Assembly: GCA_018381235.1 (NCBI GenBank)
Contig: JAGZSF010000014.1
Location: 10,743 to 74,742, forward strand
Direction of reading: 5' to 3'
DNA length: 64,000 bases
From: Collinsella sp.
GTDB taxonomy: Bacteria > Actinomycetota > Coriobacteriia > Coriobacteriales > Coriobacteriaceae
The position numbers and the translations under genes are program-made. This document shows, piece by piece, positions 1 to 8,600 of this stretch; the stretch's first letter is position 1, and each line of letters opens with the position of its first letter. The notes under the pieces were generated by a model, which was not told the DNA's origin, did no database searches, and saw nothing but the letters and a program-made list of their open reading frames with translations.

Positions 1-237
1 TATCGCAAGATGAAGGAAGAAGCCACACCTGTCATCTCGCGCGACGATGTGCCCATTATCGACCAGGTCGCCGCCGCCGAGGTCAGCCAGGTCGAGAACA
101 TGAATCCCGATGTGCCGATTCCCGACGAAGTCATCGAGCGCGTCGCTTCGATCCACGAGCGCGTCGAGGAGCATCGCGCCAATCGCGGCCTCAAGCCATC
201 ACTGCACGGCTTCTTCTTCCGCGGAAAGAAACGCTAG
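1..237 (+). CDS. 3' end of an unidentified protein (partial)
   Basis: The frame is open from the first base of the window, so this is the C-terminal 78 codons of a gene that begins upstream; the ATG at position 10 has no ribosome binding site and need not be the start. The fragment is acidic and charged, with Val/Glu/Asp-rich stretches and a basic tail ending in RGKKR. No domain can be recognised from this piece. It ends 13 bp before a long perfect hairpin that separates it from the convergent degV gene. Function is unknown. Confidence 0.6.
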   Translation, partial: YRKMKEEATPVISRDDVPIIDQVAAAEVSQVENMNPDVPIPDEVIERVASIHERVEEHRANRGLKPSLHGFFFRGKKR

Positions 238-249
238 CCGCAACAGCAA

Positions 250-327
250 GGCCCGCCCCACAAACTGAACTGCCTCCCATTTCTTGGACATGAGAAATGG
301 GAGGCAGTTCAGTTTGTGGGGCGGGCC
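250..327. terminator. Very long perfect palindrome, probable bidirectional terminator
   Basis: Positions 250-284 and 293-327 are perfect 35-nt inverted repeats with an 8-nt loop. The structure lies between two convergent genes, so it probably terminates both. The stem is far longer than an ordinary intrinsic terminator. The only T-tract is short, just after the right arm (TTTT near 330). It could also be an intergenic palindromic repeat that serves as a terminator. Confidence 0.75.
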
Positions 328-368
328 GTTTTCGCTTGAACAAACATGCAGCGACGTGATGGGGCAAA

Positions 369-1259
369 TTAATCCACGCGCTTGTCGCCCATAAAGAAGA
401 GCGCCACCGTACCAGGTCCGGTATGCGAGCCAATCAGAGTACCGATGTCATTGATCTCAATCTTGCCTTTAAGCTGCGGAACCTGTTCCTCAATCAGCGC
501 CGCAACTGCCTCGGCATCCTCGCGGCACGCCGAGTGCGACATGATGCACTTACCCGAATAATCCGCACCGTCCTGCACGTGTGCCATCATGGTCTTAGCC
601 ATCTCGGAAATCGCGCGCTTCTTAGTGCGAATCTTCTCACGTGGCGACAGCTTGCCGTCGCAATCGACCGTCATAAGCGGGCAAATCTTAAGCGCCGTGC
701 CGATGATCGCGCTCGCAGCCGAAATGCGACCGCCTCGTAGGTAGCTCGACAGATCGGTCGAGAAGAACCAGTGGTGCAGGTTGAGTTTGTGCTCCTCGAT
801 CCAAGCAGCCGTCTCGTCGAGTGAAGCCCCGCTATCGCGCACGTCGGCGGCATATTCCAGCAACAGACCAAAGCCCGAAGACGCCCCCAGCGAATCGATG
901 ACGCGCACCTTGCCGCCCTCGGGATAGCGATCCGCAAGCATCTGCGCCGCGACGCAGGCCGATCCATACGTGCCCGAAATACCCGACGACAACGTCAGGT
1001 GCAGCACGTCTTTACCCTCGGCAACAAACGGCTCCCAAAACTCCTCGTACTCACCCACGCTCACCTGAGACGTCTTGGGCATGGCGGCCGCGGCAATCTG
1101 GGCAAAAAACTTGTCCGGTGTAATCGACTGATACAGATCGTCCGTATAGACAACATCGTCGATCTCGTAATGAAAACACACGACAGGGATATTGCGCGAC
1201 GCAAAGAACTCACGGGTTCGGTCGGCGGCGGATTCACAGGTCAGGACAAAATCACTCAT
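369..1259 (-). CDS. DegV family fatty-acid-binding protein
   Basis: A 296-residue protein of normal DegV length. DegV proteins bind a fatty acid in a cleft; in Gram-positive bacteria related proteins (FakB) hand acyl groups to a fatty-acid kinase. The N-terminal pattern FVLTCESAADRT and the middle TSQVSVGEYEEFW and LSSGISGTYGSA segments fit the family's first lobe and its lipid-head-group Ser/Thr motifs. The start at 1259 is chosen because AAGGAG lies 7 nt upstream, inside the longer frame that begins at 1277. A 13-nt inverted repeat about 60 bp upstream may be its operator. Whether it serves FakA cannot be told from the window. Confidence 0.88.
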   Translation of the reverse strand: MSDFVLTCESAADRTREFFASRNIPVVCFHYEIDDVVYTDDLYQSITPDKFFAQIAAAAMPKTSQVSVGEYEEFWEPFVAEGKDVLHLTLSSGISGTYGSACVAAQMLADRYPEGGKVRVIDSLGASSGFGLLLEYAADVRDSGASLDETAAWIEEHKLNLHHWFFSTDLSSYLRGGRISAASAIIGTALKICPLMTVDCDGKLSPREKIRTKKRAISEMAKTMMAHVQDGADYSGKCIMSHSACREDAEAVAALIEEQVPQLKGKIEINDIGTLIGSHTGPGTVALFFMGDKRVD

Positions 1260-1319
1260 ATGAGGCTCCTTACTCATTGTTGCGCAAATTATCGCACAGT
1301 GAGCCTACATGCGGTACAT

Positions 1320-1360
1320 ATGTCCACTATTTACCAAATCGAACCAAAAATAGTGAACAT
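1320..1360. promoter_or_regulatory. Imperfect inverted repeat upstream of degV (candidate operator)
   Basis: Arms 1320-1332 and 1348-1360 (ATGTCCACTATTT and AAATAGTGAACAT) pair over 13 nt with one mismatch and a 15-nt spacer. It sits in the 320-bp divergent gap between degV (minus) and fbp (plus), about 60 bp from the degV start. Shape and place suggest a binding site for a dimeric regulator. No regulator can be named. Confidence 0.35.
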
Positions 1361-1522
1361 CTTTACCACCATCGTCTCCACCGGCCCCACGCATAAATAT
1401 CTGAGAAAACACCTTCTGTCGTCTCCACCCAACCAACACATCTACCTTCACTAAATCGATTTACCAAACCATTCAGCCGACAATTCAGCCGCTGGCGCAA
1501 AATCGAAACAAAAGCGGCGCAT

Positions 1523-1556
1523 ACTGATAAACGTTTGACGCTGTTTATCAGTTTTA
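1523..1556 (+). promoter_or_regulatory. Hairpin plus T-tract in the fbp leader
   Basis: ACTGATAAAC (1523-1532) and GTTTATCAGT (1543-1552) are perfect inverted repeats with a 10-nt loop, followed at once by a short T-run, and the fbp ATG is at 1580. It could be an operator or a weak attenuator-like hairpin. The rest of the 1260-1579 gap is AT-rich for this genome and holds no reading frame I would support. Confidence 0.35.
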
Positions 1557-1579
1557 CCAGCCCCATCGGAAGGTGTTTC

Positions 1580-3496
1580 ATGGTCGCATTCGATCGCAAC
1601 CCGCAAGACTTTAAGTATCTGCGCCTGCTGTCGAGACAGTTCCCCACCGAACAATCCGCATTTACCGAAATTATCAACCTCTCGGCCATCCTCAACCTAC
1701 CCAAGGGCACCGAGCATTTTATGAGCGACGTGCATGGCGAGTACGAAGCCTTTATGCACATCCTCAACAACTGCTCGGGCGTCGTGCGCGAGCATGTCGA
1801 CGAAATTTTTGGCGACACGCTCTCCTTTGACGAAAAGGGCGAGCTGTGCACGCTCATCTACTACCCGCGCGAGAAGATCGACCTGATCCGCAGCCAGCGC
1901 GAGGACTCGCCAACTTGGTACAAGACGATGCTTGACCAGCTCATCATGGTCGCTCGCTCGCTTTCAAGCCGCTACACGCGCTCCAAGGTGCGTAAGGCCA
2001 TCCCGCGCGACTACGCCTATATCATCGACGAGTTGTTGCACACGCACCCGGACGAGAACAACTATCGCGTGCGCTATCACGAGCGCATCGTGGAGTCCAT
2101 CCTGGAGACCGCCAGCGCCGACGACTTTATCGAGTCGCTCGCCTCGCTCATCAAGCGCCTGGCCGTCGACCACCTGCACCTGGTGGGCGACATCTTCGAC
2201 CGCGGCGGCGGCGCGGCCAAGATTATGGACCGTCTGCTCACCTACCATTCACTCGACATCCAGTGGGGCAACCACGACCTACTGTGGATGGGCGCTGCGG
2301 CCGGTGAGCCCGCCTGCATCGCCACGGTGTTGCGCAACAACCTACGCTACGACAACTACGAGATCCTGGAGAACGACTACGGCATCTCGCTGCGTGAGCT
2401 TGTCGCCTTTGCCGATGCCACCTACACCGCCGGTGAGTCCATCACCCCGCTGATCAAGGCCATCAACGTGCTGCTCTTTAAGCTCGAGGGCCAGATTATC
2501 CAGCGCCACCCCGAGTTCGATATGACCGACCGCCTGTTACTCGACAAGATCGACCACGACACCGGCACGGTCACGCTCGCCGACGGCAGCGTGTGGCCGC
2601 TCACGACCAACGACTTCCCCACCGTCGACCCGGCGGACCCCTACACGCTCACGTCTCAGGAGCAGCACATCATCGACAAGCTCGTGTCCGAGTTTGTCAC
2701 CGCCGATCACCTGCATCGCCATATCGATTTCCTCTACACCCACGGCTCGATGTACAAGGTCGCCAACGGCAACCTGCTCTTCCACGGCTGCGTTCCACTC
2801 AACGAAGACGGCACCTTCAGCAGCATGAACTGCCTGGGCACCTGGCACGCTGGCCGCGATTATCTCGATTTTTGCGACCACATCGCCCGCCGCGCGTGGC
2901 GCGTGGGCGACCGCGATGCCCTCGACTGGATGTGGTACCTGTGGATTGGCTTCAATTCACCCGCCAGCGGACGCCTGGTGCGTACCTTTGAGCGCGCCTA
3001 TATCGCCGATAAGAGCACCTGGGTCGAGCCGATGGACCCGTACTTTACGCTTACCAAGTCGCCCTCGGTCTGCGATGATATCATGCGCGAGTTTGGCGTC
3101 GCGCCCATGGCATGCTCGCCGACCGGCCACATCATCAACGGCCACACGCCCGTTAAAACCACCAAGGGCGAGCAGCCCAGCCGCGCCGAGGGCAAGCTGC
3201 TGGTCATCGATGGCGGCTTCTGCCGCGCTTACCATCCCAAGACGGGCATCGCCGGCTATACGCTCATCTCGAGCTCGCGCGGCTGCCGCCTCAAGTCGCA
3301 CCGGGCCTTTACGACGGTTGCCGAGGCACTCACGCGCAACGTGGACATCGAAAGCGAGACCAACCGTTTTGACCAAGCGGATCGTCGCCGCATGGTGAGC
3401 GACACCGATACTGGCGCCAAGATTCGCAGCCAGATCCAGGATCTGCGCCAGCTGCTCGATGCATATAGAAACGGTGCTATCGAAGAGCGCGTCTAG
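1580..3496 (+). CDS. fbp: Class III fructose-1,6-bisphosphatase
   Basis: A 638-residue cytosolic protein that hydrolyses fructose-1,6-bisphosphate to fructose-6-phosphate for gluconeogenesis. It belongs to the metallophosphatase-type FBPase_2 family of Firmicutes and relatives, and its length is normal for that family. Metal-binding blocks are visible in order: FMSDVHGEYEAF near residue 50, GDIFDRGGG near 200, WGNHDLLW near 230 and INGHTPVK near 520. The start at 1580 is preferred over the longer frame at 1535 because GGAAGGTG precedes it at good distance and the upstream residues are not family-like. A stem-loop ends 27 bp before the start. Confidence 0.95.
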   Translation: MVAFDRNPQDFKYLRLLSRQFPTEQSAFTEIINLSAILNLPKGTEHFMSDVHGEYEAFMHILNNCSGVVREHVDEIFGDTLSFDEKGELCTLIYYPREKIDLIRSQREDSPTWYKTMLDQLIMVARSLSSRYTRSKVRKAIPRDYAYIIDELLHTHPDENNYRVRYHERIVESILETASADDFIESLASLIKRLAVDHLHLVGDIFDRGGGAAKIMDRLLTYHSLDIQWGNHDLLWMGAAAGEPACIATVLRNNLRYDNYEILENDYGISLRELVAFADATYTAGESITPLIKAINVLLFKLEGQIIQRHPEFDMTDRLLLDKIDHDTGTVTLADGSVWPLTTNDFPTVDPADPYTLTSQEQHIIDKLVSEFVTADHLHRHIDFLYTHGSMYKVANGNLLFHGCVPLNEDGTFSSMNCLGTWHAGRDYLDFCDHIARRAWRVGDRDALDWMWYLWIGFNSPASGRLVRTFERAYIADKSTWVEPMDPYFTLTKSPSVCDDIMREFGVAPMACSPTGHIINGHTPVKTTKGEQPSRAEGKLLVIDGGFCRAYHPKTGIAGYTLISSSRGCRLKSHRAFTTVAEALTRNVDIESETNRFDQADRRRMVSDTDTGAKIRSQIQDLRQLLDAYRNGAIEERV

Positions 3497-3574
3497 CCCC
3501 ACCCGCGGGGATTGGCTAAACTTGCTGAGTTTGTCATCCCCACGGCGTCCCCGCGCCACCCTAAGGCAGGTACC

Positions 3575-3970
3575 ATGCAAAAGCTCCTTGCGCAGATCAT
3601 GAAATTTGGCGTCGTCGGTGTCATTGCCACGGTTATCGACTTTGGCATTATGAATCTGCTCCACTACGGTCTGGGCCTCAACATCCTAATCGCCAACACC
3701 AGCGGCTTTATCATCTCACTCATCTTTAACTACCTCGCAAGCATGAAGTACGTGTTTGCGCACAAGGAAGGCATGAGCCGCCGCCGCGAGTTCATCATCT
3801 TTGTCGTGCTGTCCGTGATCGGTTTGGTGCTCAACGACGGCATCGTGCTGGCGCTCAACGCCGGCCTGGGACTCGAGGCCAATATCGCCAAGATCTGCGC
3901 CACCGCGCTTGTCATGGTCTACAACTTTGTGACCCGAAAAATCTTCCTGGAGGGCGACGAGACAAAATAG
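3575..3970 (+). CDS. GtrA family membrane protein (first of a tandem pair)
   Basis: 131 residues with four predicted membrane helices, the size and layout of GtrA/DPMS-type proteins. GtrA proteins help move polyprenyl-linked sugars across the membrane or associate with such glycosyltransferases. The family block from FGVVGVIATVIDFGIMN through NYLASMKYVF is clear. The ATG at 3575 follows AAGGCAGG; the longer frame begins with TTG at 3512 and looks untranslated. It lies 78 bp after fbp. The next gene is a paralogue sharing the SMKYVF-H-EGMSR-REF segment. No glycosyltransferase gene is next to it, so the substrate is unknown. Confidence 0.85.
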   Translation: MQKLLAQIMKFGVVGVIATVIDFGIMNLLHYGLGLNILIANTSGFIISLIFNYLASMKYVFAHKEGMSRRREFIIFVVLSVIGLVLNDGIVLALNAGLGLEANIAKICATALVMVYNFVTRKIFLEGDETK

Positions 3971-3996
3971 CTCGAAACCCCTGCAGCATTACGGCG

Positions 3997-4092
3997 CCCA
4001 CGGACGACGCGCACTCAGCGCAGTATCGTCCGTGGGTGTCGCTCGTTTACGGGCAAATTTTCAACGTTTGCGGATTAGCTCTTGAAAATTTG
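3997..4092 (+). other. Two stem-loops between the gtrA paralogues
   Basis: CCCACGGACGA (3997-4007) pairs with TCGTCCGTGGG (4026-4036), and CAAATTTTCAA (4054-4064) pairs with TTGAAAATTTG (4082-4092). The first could be a terminator for the first GtrA gene, though no long T-run follows. The second is AT-rich and lies about 100 bp upstream of the second GtrA gene, so it may be regulatory. Confidence 0.4.
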
Positions 4093-4189
4093 GCGAGTTC
4101 ATATAGTTCTTGGCAAAGACCTTACGTTTCCCTTGTAAAAGCTCTAAAGTATCCTCTGCTCGATTCATCAACGCATTGGATGTGATTAC

Positions 4190-4597
4190 GTGCGCAAGGC
4201 GCTGGCACAACCTCATACCAAGCAGTTCCTCAAGTTTGCCGTCGTGGGTCTTATCTCCTTTGGCATCGACTGGGGCATGCTCATTGCGCTCGTCGAGCTG
4301 TTCCACCTCGACTTTTTGATGAGCACCACGATCTCGTTTATCACGTCCGTCGTGGTCAACTACTGGCTCAGCATGAAGTACGTGTTCGACCACCGCGAAG
4401 GCATGAGCCGCAAGCGCGAGTTCACGATCTTCACCATCCTGTCGGTGATCGGCCTGGGCCTCAACGACCTGTATATGTTTGTGGGCGTCACGTTTTTGAG
4501 CATCGGCTACCAGGCCATGAAGGCCATCGCCACGTTCCTCGTCACCTGGTACAACTACTTCAGCCGCCGCTTCTTCCTCGAGGGCGCACGGTCGTAG
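4190..4597 (+). CDS. GtrA family membrane protein (second of a tandem pair)
   Basis: 135 residues with four membrane helices. It matches its upstream neighbour through NYWLSMKYVFDHREGMSRKREF and LSVIGLGLNDL, so the pair arose by duplication. The start is taken as GTG at 4190; only a weak GGA-type ribosome site precedes it, and no ATG is available in frame. A strong terminator follows at 4624. The likely role is polyprenyl-phosphate-sugar translocation for cell-envelope glycans, by family only. Confidence 0.8.
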   Translation: MRKALAQPHTKQFLKFAVVGLISFGIDWGMLIALVELFHLDFLMSTTISFITSVVVNYWLSMKYVFDHREGMSRKREFTIFTILSVIGLGLNDLYMFVGVTFLSIGYQAMKAIATFLVTWYNYFSRRFFLEGARS

Positions 4598-4623
4598 TCG
4601 ATTCACTATTTGCTTGAATGTAT

Positions 4624-4658
4624 AACCGGTTGGAATTCCCGTTCCAACCGGTTTTTTT
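4624..4658 (+). terminator. Rho-independent terminator after gtrA pair
   Basis: AACCGGTTGGAA (4624-4635) and TTCCAACCGGTT (4642-4653) form a perfect 12-bp stem with a 6-nt loop, followed by a run of seven T. Confidence 0.9.
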
Positions 4659-4757
4659 GTTTGCAGAGAGACCCGGCGACCCAGTCCCATTCGCATGAAA
4701 AACGGGCGGTCCGGATGTTGGTCCGAACCGCCCGTCTGGCGCGCTATGTCGGGGCCT

Positions 4758-5660
4758 CTAGCCCGTTACGTAATACCAAACAACGTCGTCGCCATTGGAG
4801 AGAACGTAGTTACTGCAGGCCGTCATGGGCGTTGTGCCGTTGACGGAGTACATCCAGCCGCTCGTGCCGCCGTACTGTTTCTCGGCCAAACCACCAATCG
4901 CGGAGACATACGTACCGTACGACGAGCCATGTGCGTTGACAGAAAGGCCCAGCGCGCACAGGGCATCGTAGACGGTAGCGCCTTCGTTAAAGGTAAAGGT
5001 GCCACCAGAGGACACAGGATTGCCCACAGAGCTCGATGTGACCGAGACCGTCACCGTAACGTAGTTGGACTCCTGCGAGCCGCTCTGGCCGCCCGAGGAG
5101 GCGTTTCCACCATTAGAGGATGAGGCTCCATTAGACGACTGGCCACCGCCCGAAGAAGCACCACCAGACACCTTGGAAGTATCGCCGGCTCCCGTATTCT
5201 GGGCAGCGGATTTATCGCCAGACTTCTTGCCGTCCTGGTCCTCGGACTTCTTGCTATCCGAGTTTTTGTCCGATTCCTTGTCCGAAGACTCGTAATCATC
5301 CTTGGCGTCGTTCGAGCCCTTGGACTCATCTTTTGCAGCATCCGAAGATTTGGAATCCTTGGAACTGGCCTCGCCCGAAGCGGTAGACGAGCCAGACCCA
5401 TTGTCATCCTTGGAAACGACGCTCTCCCCCGTCACGGTCTGAATGATCCAGTCGATGGACCAGGCACCGCTTGTGGAAGGATGGACGAAACCCAGCGAGA
5501 CGACGATCAGAATGGTGCATGCAGCAGTCAGAACGCCGAGGAGCGCCTTGCGACGAGAGGTGGACGCCGCCGAAGCGGCGCCCTTTTGCTTTGGATCATC
5601 GAGCTGGATAAACGAGGAGTCGGGCTGTTGCCCGCTGGTCTCCTTGGGCTTATCGGGCAT
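4758..5660 (-). CDS. Membrane-anchored DUF4430 (transcobalamin-like) protein
   Basis: 300 residues. A cytoplasmic N-terminus is followed by one membrane helix (about residues 40-60, LLGVLTAACTILIVVSLGF). Next come about 130 residues of Ser/Asp/Lys/Gly-rich linker. The C-terminal DUF4430 domain (about 215-300) shows TFNEGATVYDALCALGL and GGTSGWMYSVNG. DUF4430 resembles the C-terminal domain of transcobalamin and intrinsic factor. The ATG at 5660 lies inside the last codons of the upstream gene (11-bp overlap), so the two are translationally coupled and share the cobalamin riboswitch. Likely role: a cell-surface corrinoid or peptide binder exposed on a flexible stalk. The ligand is inferred. 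Confidence 0.8.
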   Translation of the reverse strand: MPDKPKETSGQQPDSSFIQLDDPKQKGAASAASTSRRKALLGVLTAACTILIVVSLGFVHPSTSGAWSIDWIIQTVTGESVVSKDDNGSGSSTASGEASSKDSKSSDAAKDESKGSNDAKDDYESSDKESDKNSDSKKSEDQDGKKSGDKSAAQNTGAGDTSKVSGGASSGGGQSSNGASSSNGGNASSGGQSGSQESNYVTVTVSVTSSSVGNPVSSGGTFTFNEGATVYDALCALGLSVNAHGSSYGTYVSAIGGLAEKQYGGTSGWMYSVNGTTPMTACSNYVLSNGDDVVWYYVTG

Positions 5661-8600
5661 TACCGTCACCCTTGCCGCGCTTGGTCAGCACGAAGACGGC
5701 GATGAGCGCGAGGCCAATCACGCCGGCGGCGATGCCAACGATGGCGAGCGGATTGGTGCCAGTCTCCTGCTCGGAAGCACTAGAGGACTTCTTAGCAGTG
5801 GTCGTGGAAACAGCACCCGTATCGGACTTGGAATCGGACTTCTTGTCGGACTTGCCGTCCTTCCTGTCAGACTTCTTGTCAGACTTCTTCTCGTCCTTCT
5901 TATCGGACTTATCGGAGTCCTTCTTGTTGGGCTTGTTGTCCTTGGTCTCGGTCTTGGTCGACACCGTCGTCTTGGTCATCGGCTTATGACCCGGAGCGAC
6001 AGCGCCGCCAGCCTGCTGGCCCTTCGTGCCGGAGCCGGAACCCGTGCCCGTGCCAGCGCCAGCGCCAGCACCGTTGCCAGCGCCACCATTGCCGCCATTG
6101 GAGCCAGAACCGCCGTTGCCGCCAGGGTTAACAGCATTCTTGGTCCACTTGGCATACAGCGTCAGATCGGCCGTCACCGGCGTACTGAAGTCATACGCCT
6201 GCGTGCAAGCCTCATCGGTGAACCAACCGCCGAAAGTGTAGCCATCGCGCGTCGGATCGGCTGGCTTGACCAGCTTGCCGTCGGCCGTAGCAACAAACTT
6301 AGTGTCGCAAGCAGACCCGCCGTTGGAATTAAAGGCAACCGTCCAAGACTCAACGGCCCCGAGCTTGAACAGCGTGCCCGAATCATTGATGTAGTACAGG
6401 CTGCCAGATGCATCGGCAATGACCGGAGAGTCACAGTACTGGTAATGGCCAGCCGCATCATAAATCTGCGTCGCCTCTGCATCACCGAGCGTATAGCGAT
6501 ACACGCCACCACCAGCAGAGTAGTTGACGTAATCCTTGCTATCCGCGCTGTTAACGGTGAAGTACACATAGGTCTTGCCGCCCTGAACACTCACCAGCGG
6601 AGTAGCAGCAATACCGTTGAGGCCAGCCGGCAGCGCCTTGCCGTCGGCAGCAGCGACCATCGTGGTCTTACCCGTCTTCAGGTTATAGAGAACCAGAGCA
6701 GAGCCCGTAGCCGTCTGTCCGCCGACAATCAGATTGTCACCAAACACCGCAGGGGCGCTCAGATTATTCGTAAGGCCCAGATCAACCGTCTTCTGTGCAC
6801 TCAGCACACCCTTCGCCGAAAGCGAAATCACATGGAGCTTTCCGTCGTGCGTCATCTGATAGAAGGTCGAACCATTGGACGGATCGGCAATGCAATCGGC
6901 ATTTGCGACAGCGCCGAGCTCCATGGTCGAAACGACATCGCCCGTCGTCTTATCAATGCACTTAAGCGTACCCGCGCTCGTAGGAACGATGGCATACTTA
7001 TCCGTCAAAGCCGCACCAGTCCAGTAATAACCCTCGGAAGCGTCAATGTTCTGCCAAGAAACTTCGCCCGTGGCAATCTTAATGTGCATAAAGGAGCCGT
7101 TGCCGTAGGTCGCGTTGTAATTCTCGTCATACGAAATATCGACCGAGCCTACATAGACGTACTCGCCGTCCGAAACGACGGTGCAGGAGCTCTGCGTCAA
7201 GTCCGTCAAACCAGGCGACAGCCACTTGCAGATCAGCTTGTCTGCAGTAATCGCCTGGACCGCACCGCCGTTGAGCGGAACGATGATAAGGCCATTGGTA
7301 TAGATCGGACGAGAGGTATAGCTCACCTTAGAGGCAAGCGGCGCAGAGGCAACCTTTTTGCCCGTGGACGAATCGATCTTAATGAGCTCGTTCTCGGTCG
7401 CGATGTACACAAAGCCGTTAGCGATGACAGGCTCGCTGCAGTTGGCATACTGCTGGCCAGACTCGGCCTTCCAATCGAAGGCCCACTTAAGACCGGCGGC
7501 CTGCGCAGGCGTCTTGGCATCCGTTACGGTCGAACCGTTGCCACTGTTGCCGTAGCCGGCCCACTCGGCATCCCAATTAGGAGTCGTCGCACTCGGGTCC
7601 ACGACAATCTTGTCGGGATCGGGCATGGGCGATTTTTCGGTGGTGTAGGCAAATGTAACCTTGTCGCCGCTCTTGAGCGTGACCTGGTTGGCACAGAGAG
7701 ATGAGGACTCTCCGTTGATATACAGATGCCAGTATTTACCGGTCGCACCATCATAGCCGTAAGAGTTGTCTTCGAACGGCGAAGTAATGGACCAGTATGC
7801 ACCACTCTGGGAGGCCTTGTAATCAATGCCCTTCGCCTTCAGAACCGTCTCAATAAGGTCCTGGGCCGTAGAGCCTTCGGGCAGGGAAACATTGCTTGAC
7901 GAGCCCCAGCGAGTATTGTTGCCGTTGACATCGGGGCCGATGATATCGGCGGATCCAAGCACCTGACCAGGGAGGGCATCGCTGTCGCCAGCATACATAA
8001 AGGTGACGGCGTCACCCTCATGGAGCTCGTAGGCACCAGCGCCAACGTCGGCGAACTTGTACTTTGCGTCGGACTTGCCCTTTACGTAGAAGCGCCAATA
8101 GCTATTGGTCGCAGCATCAGAGCCACAATAGGTCTTACCGTCAAGCGGCGAGGTAATGCCCCTAAGGTACCAACCCCAAGACTCTTCTGTAGCTTTGAGT
8201 TTAAGACCAGTCTGCTCCAACAGGTCCTTAGCAGTAGAGCCCGCCTTGAGACTCGTCTGGCCCGTCGAAGCCCAAACCTGCTGCTTGCCGTCCTTGTCCT
8301 TGCCAAGCACCTGAACGGAAGCATGGACAGAATCGGACGGCAACTGGTCGCCCCAGCCACCGTAGAACCACGTGACGGTATCGCCAGCATGGATGGTGAC
8401 ATTGTCCGCCGTATAGTCACTCGACTTGCCGTTGATAAACAGCTGCCAATAGGTCGAATAATCTTGGGGCGTACCCAGCTCAACACCGTTGTACTTAAGG
8501 CTCAGAATGAAGGAGCCCGCAGCAACGGCGTCAATATCATTCGCCTCAAGCGCGACCTTCGTAAGATCAAGCGCGCTCGAACCGGACGTCACCACATACT

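Noticed and set aside
5100..5400. Repeated Ser/Asp/Lys codons taken as a possible CRISPR or satellite
   Set aside because: They are in-frame low-complexity linker codons, not regularly spaced repeats.
5443..7704. 753-codon plus-strand frame opposite the DUF4430 surface gene
   Set aside because: Arg/Ile-rich shadow sequence with no ribosome site; the minus-strand gene has clear domains.
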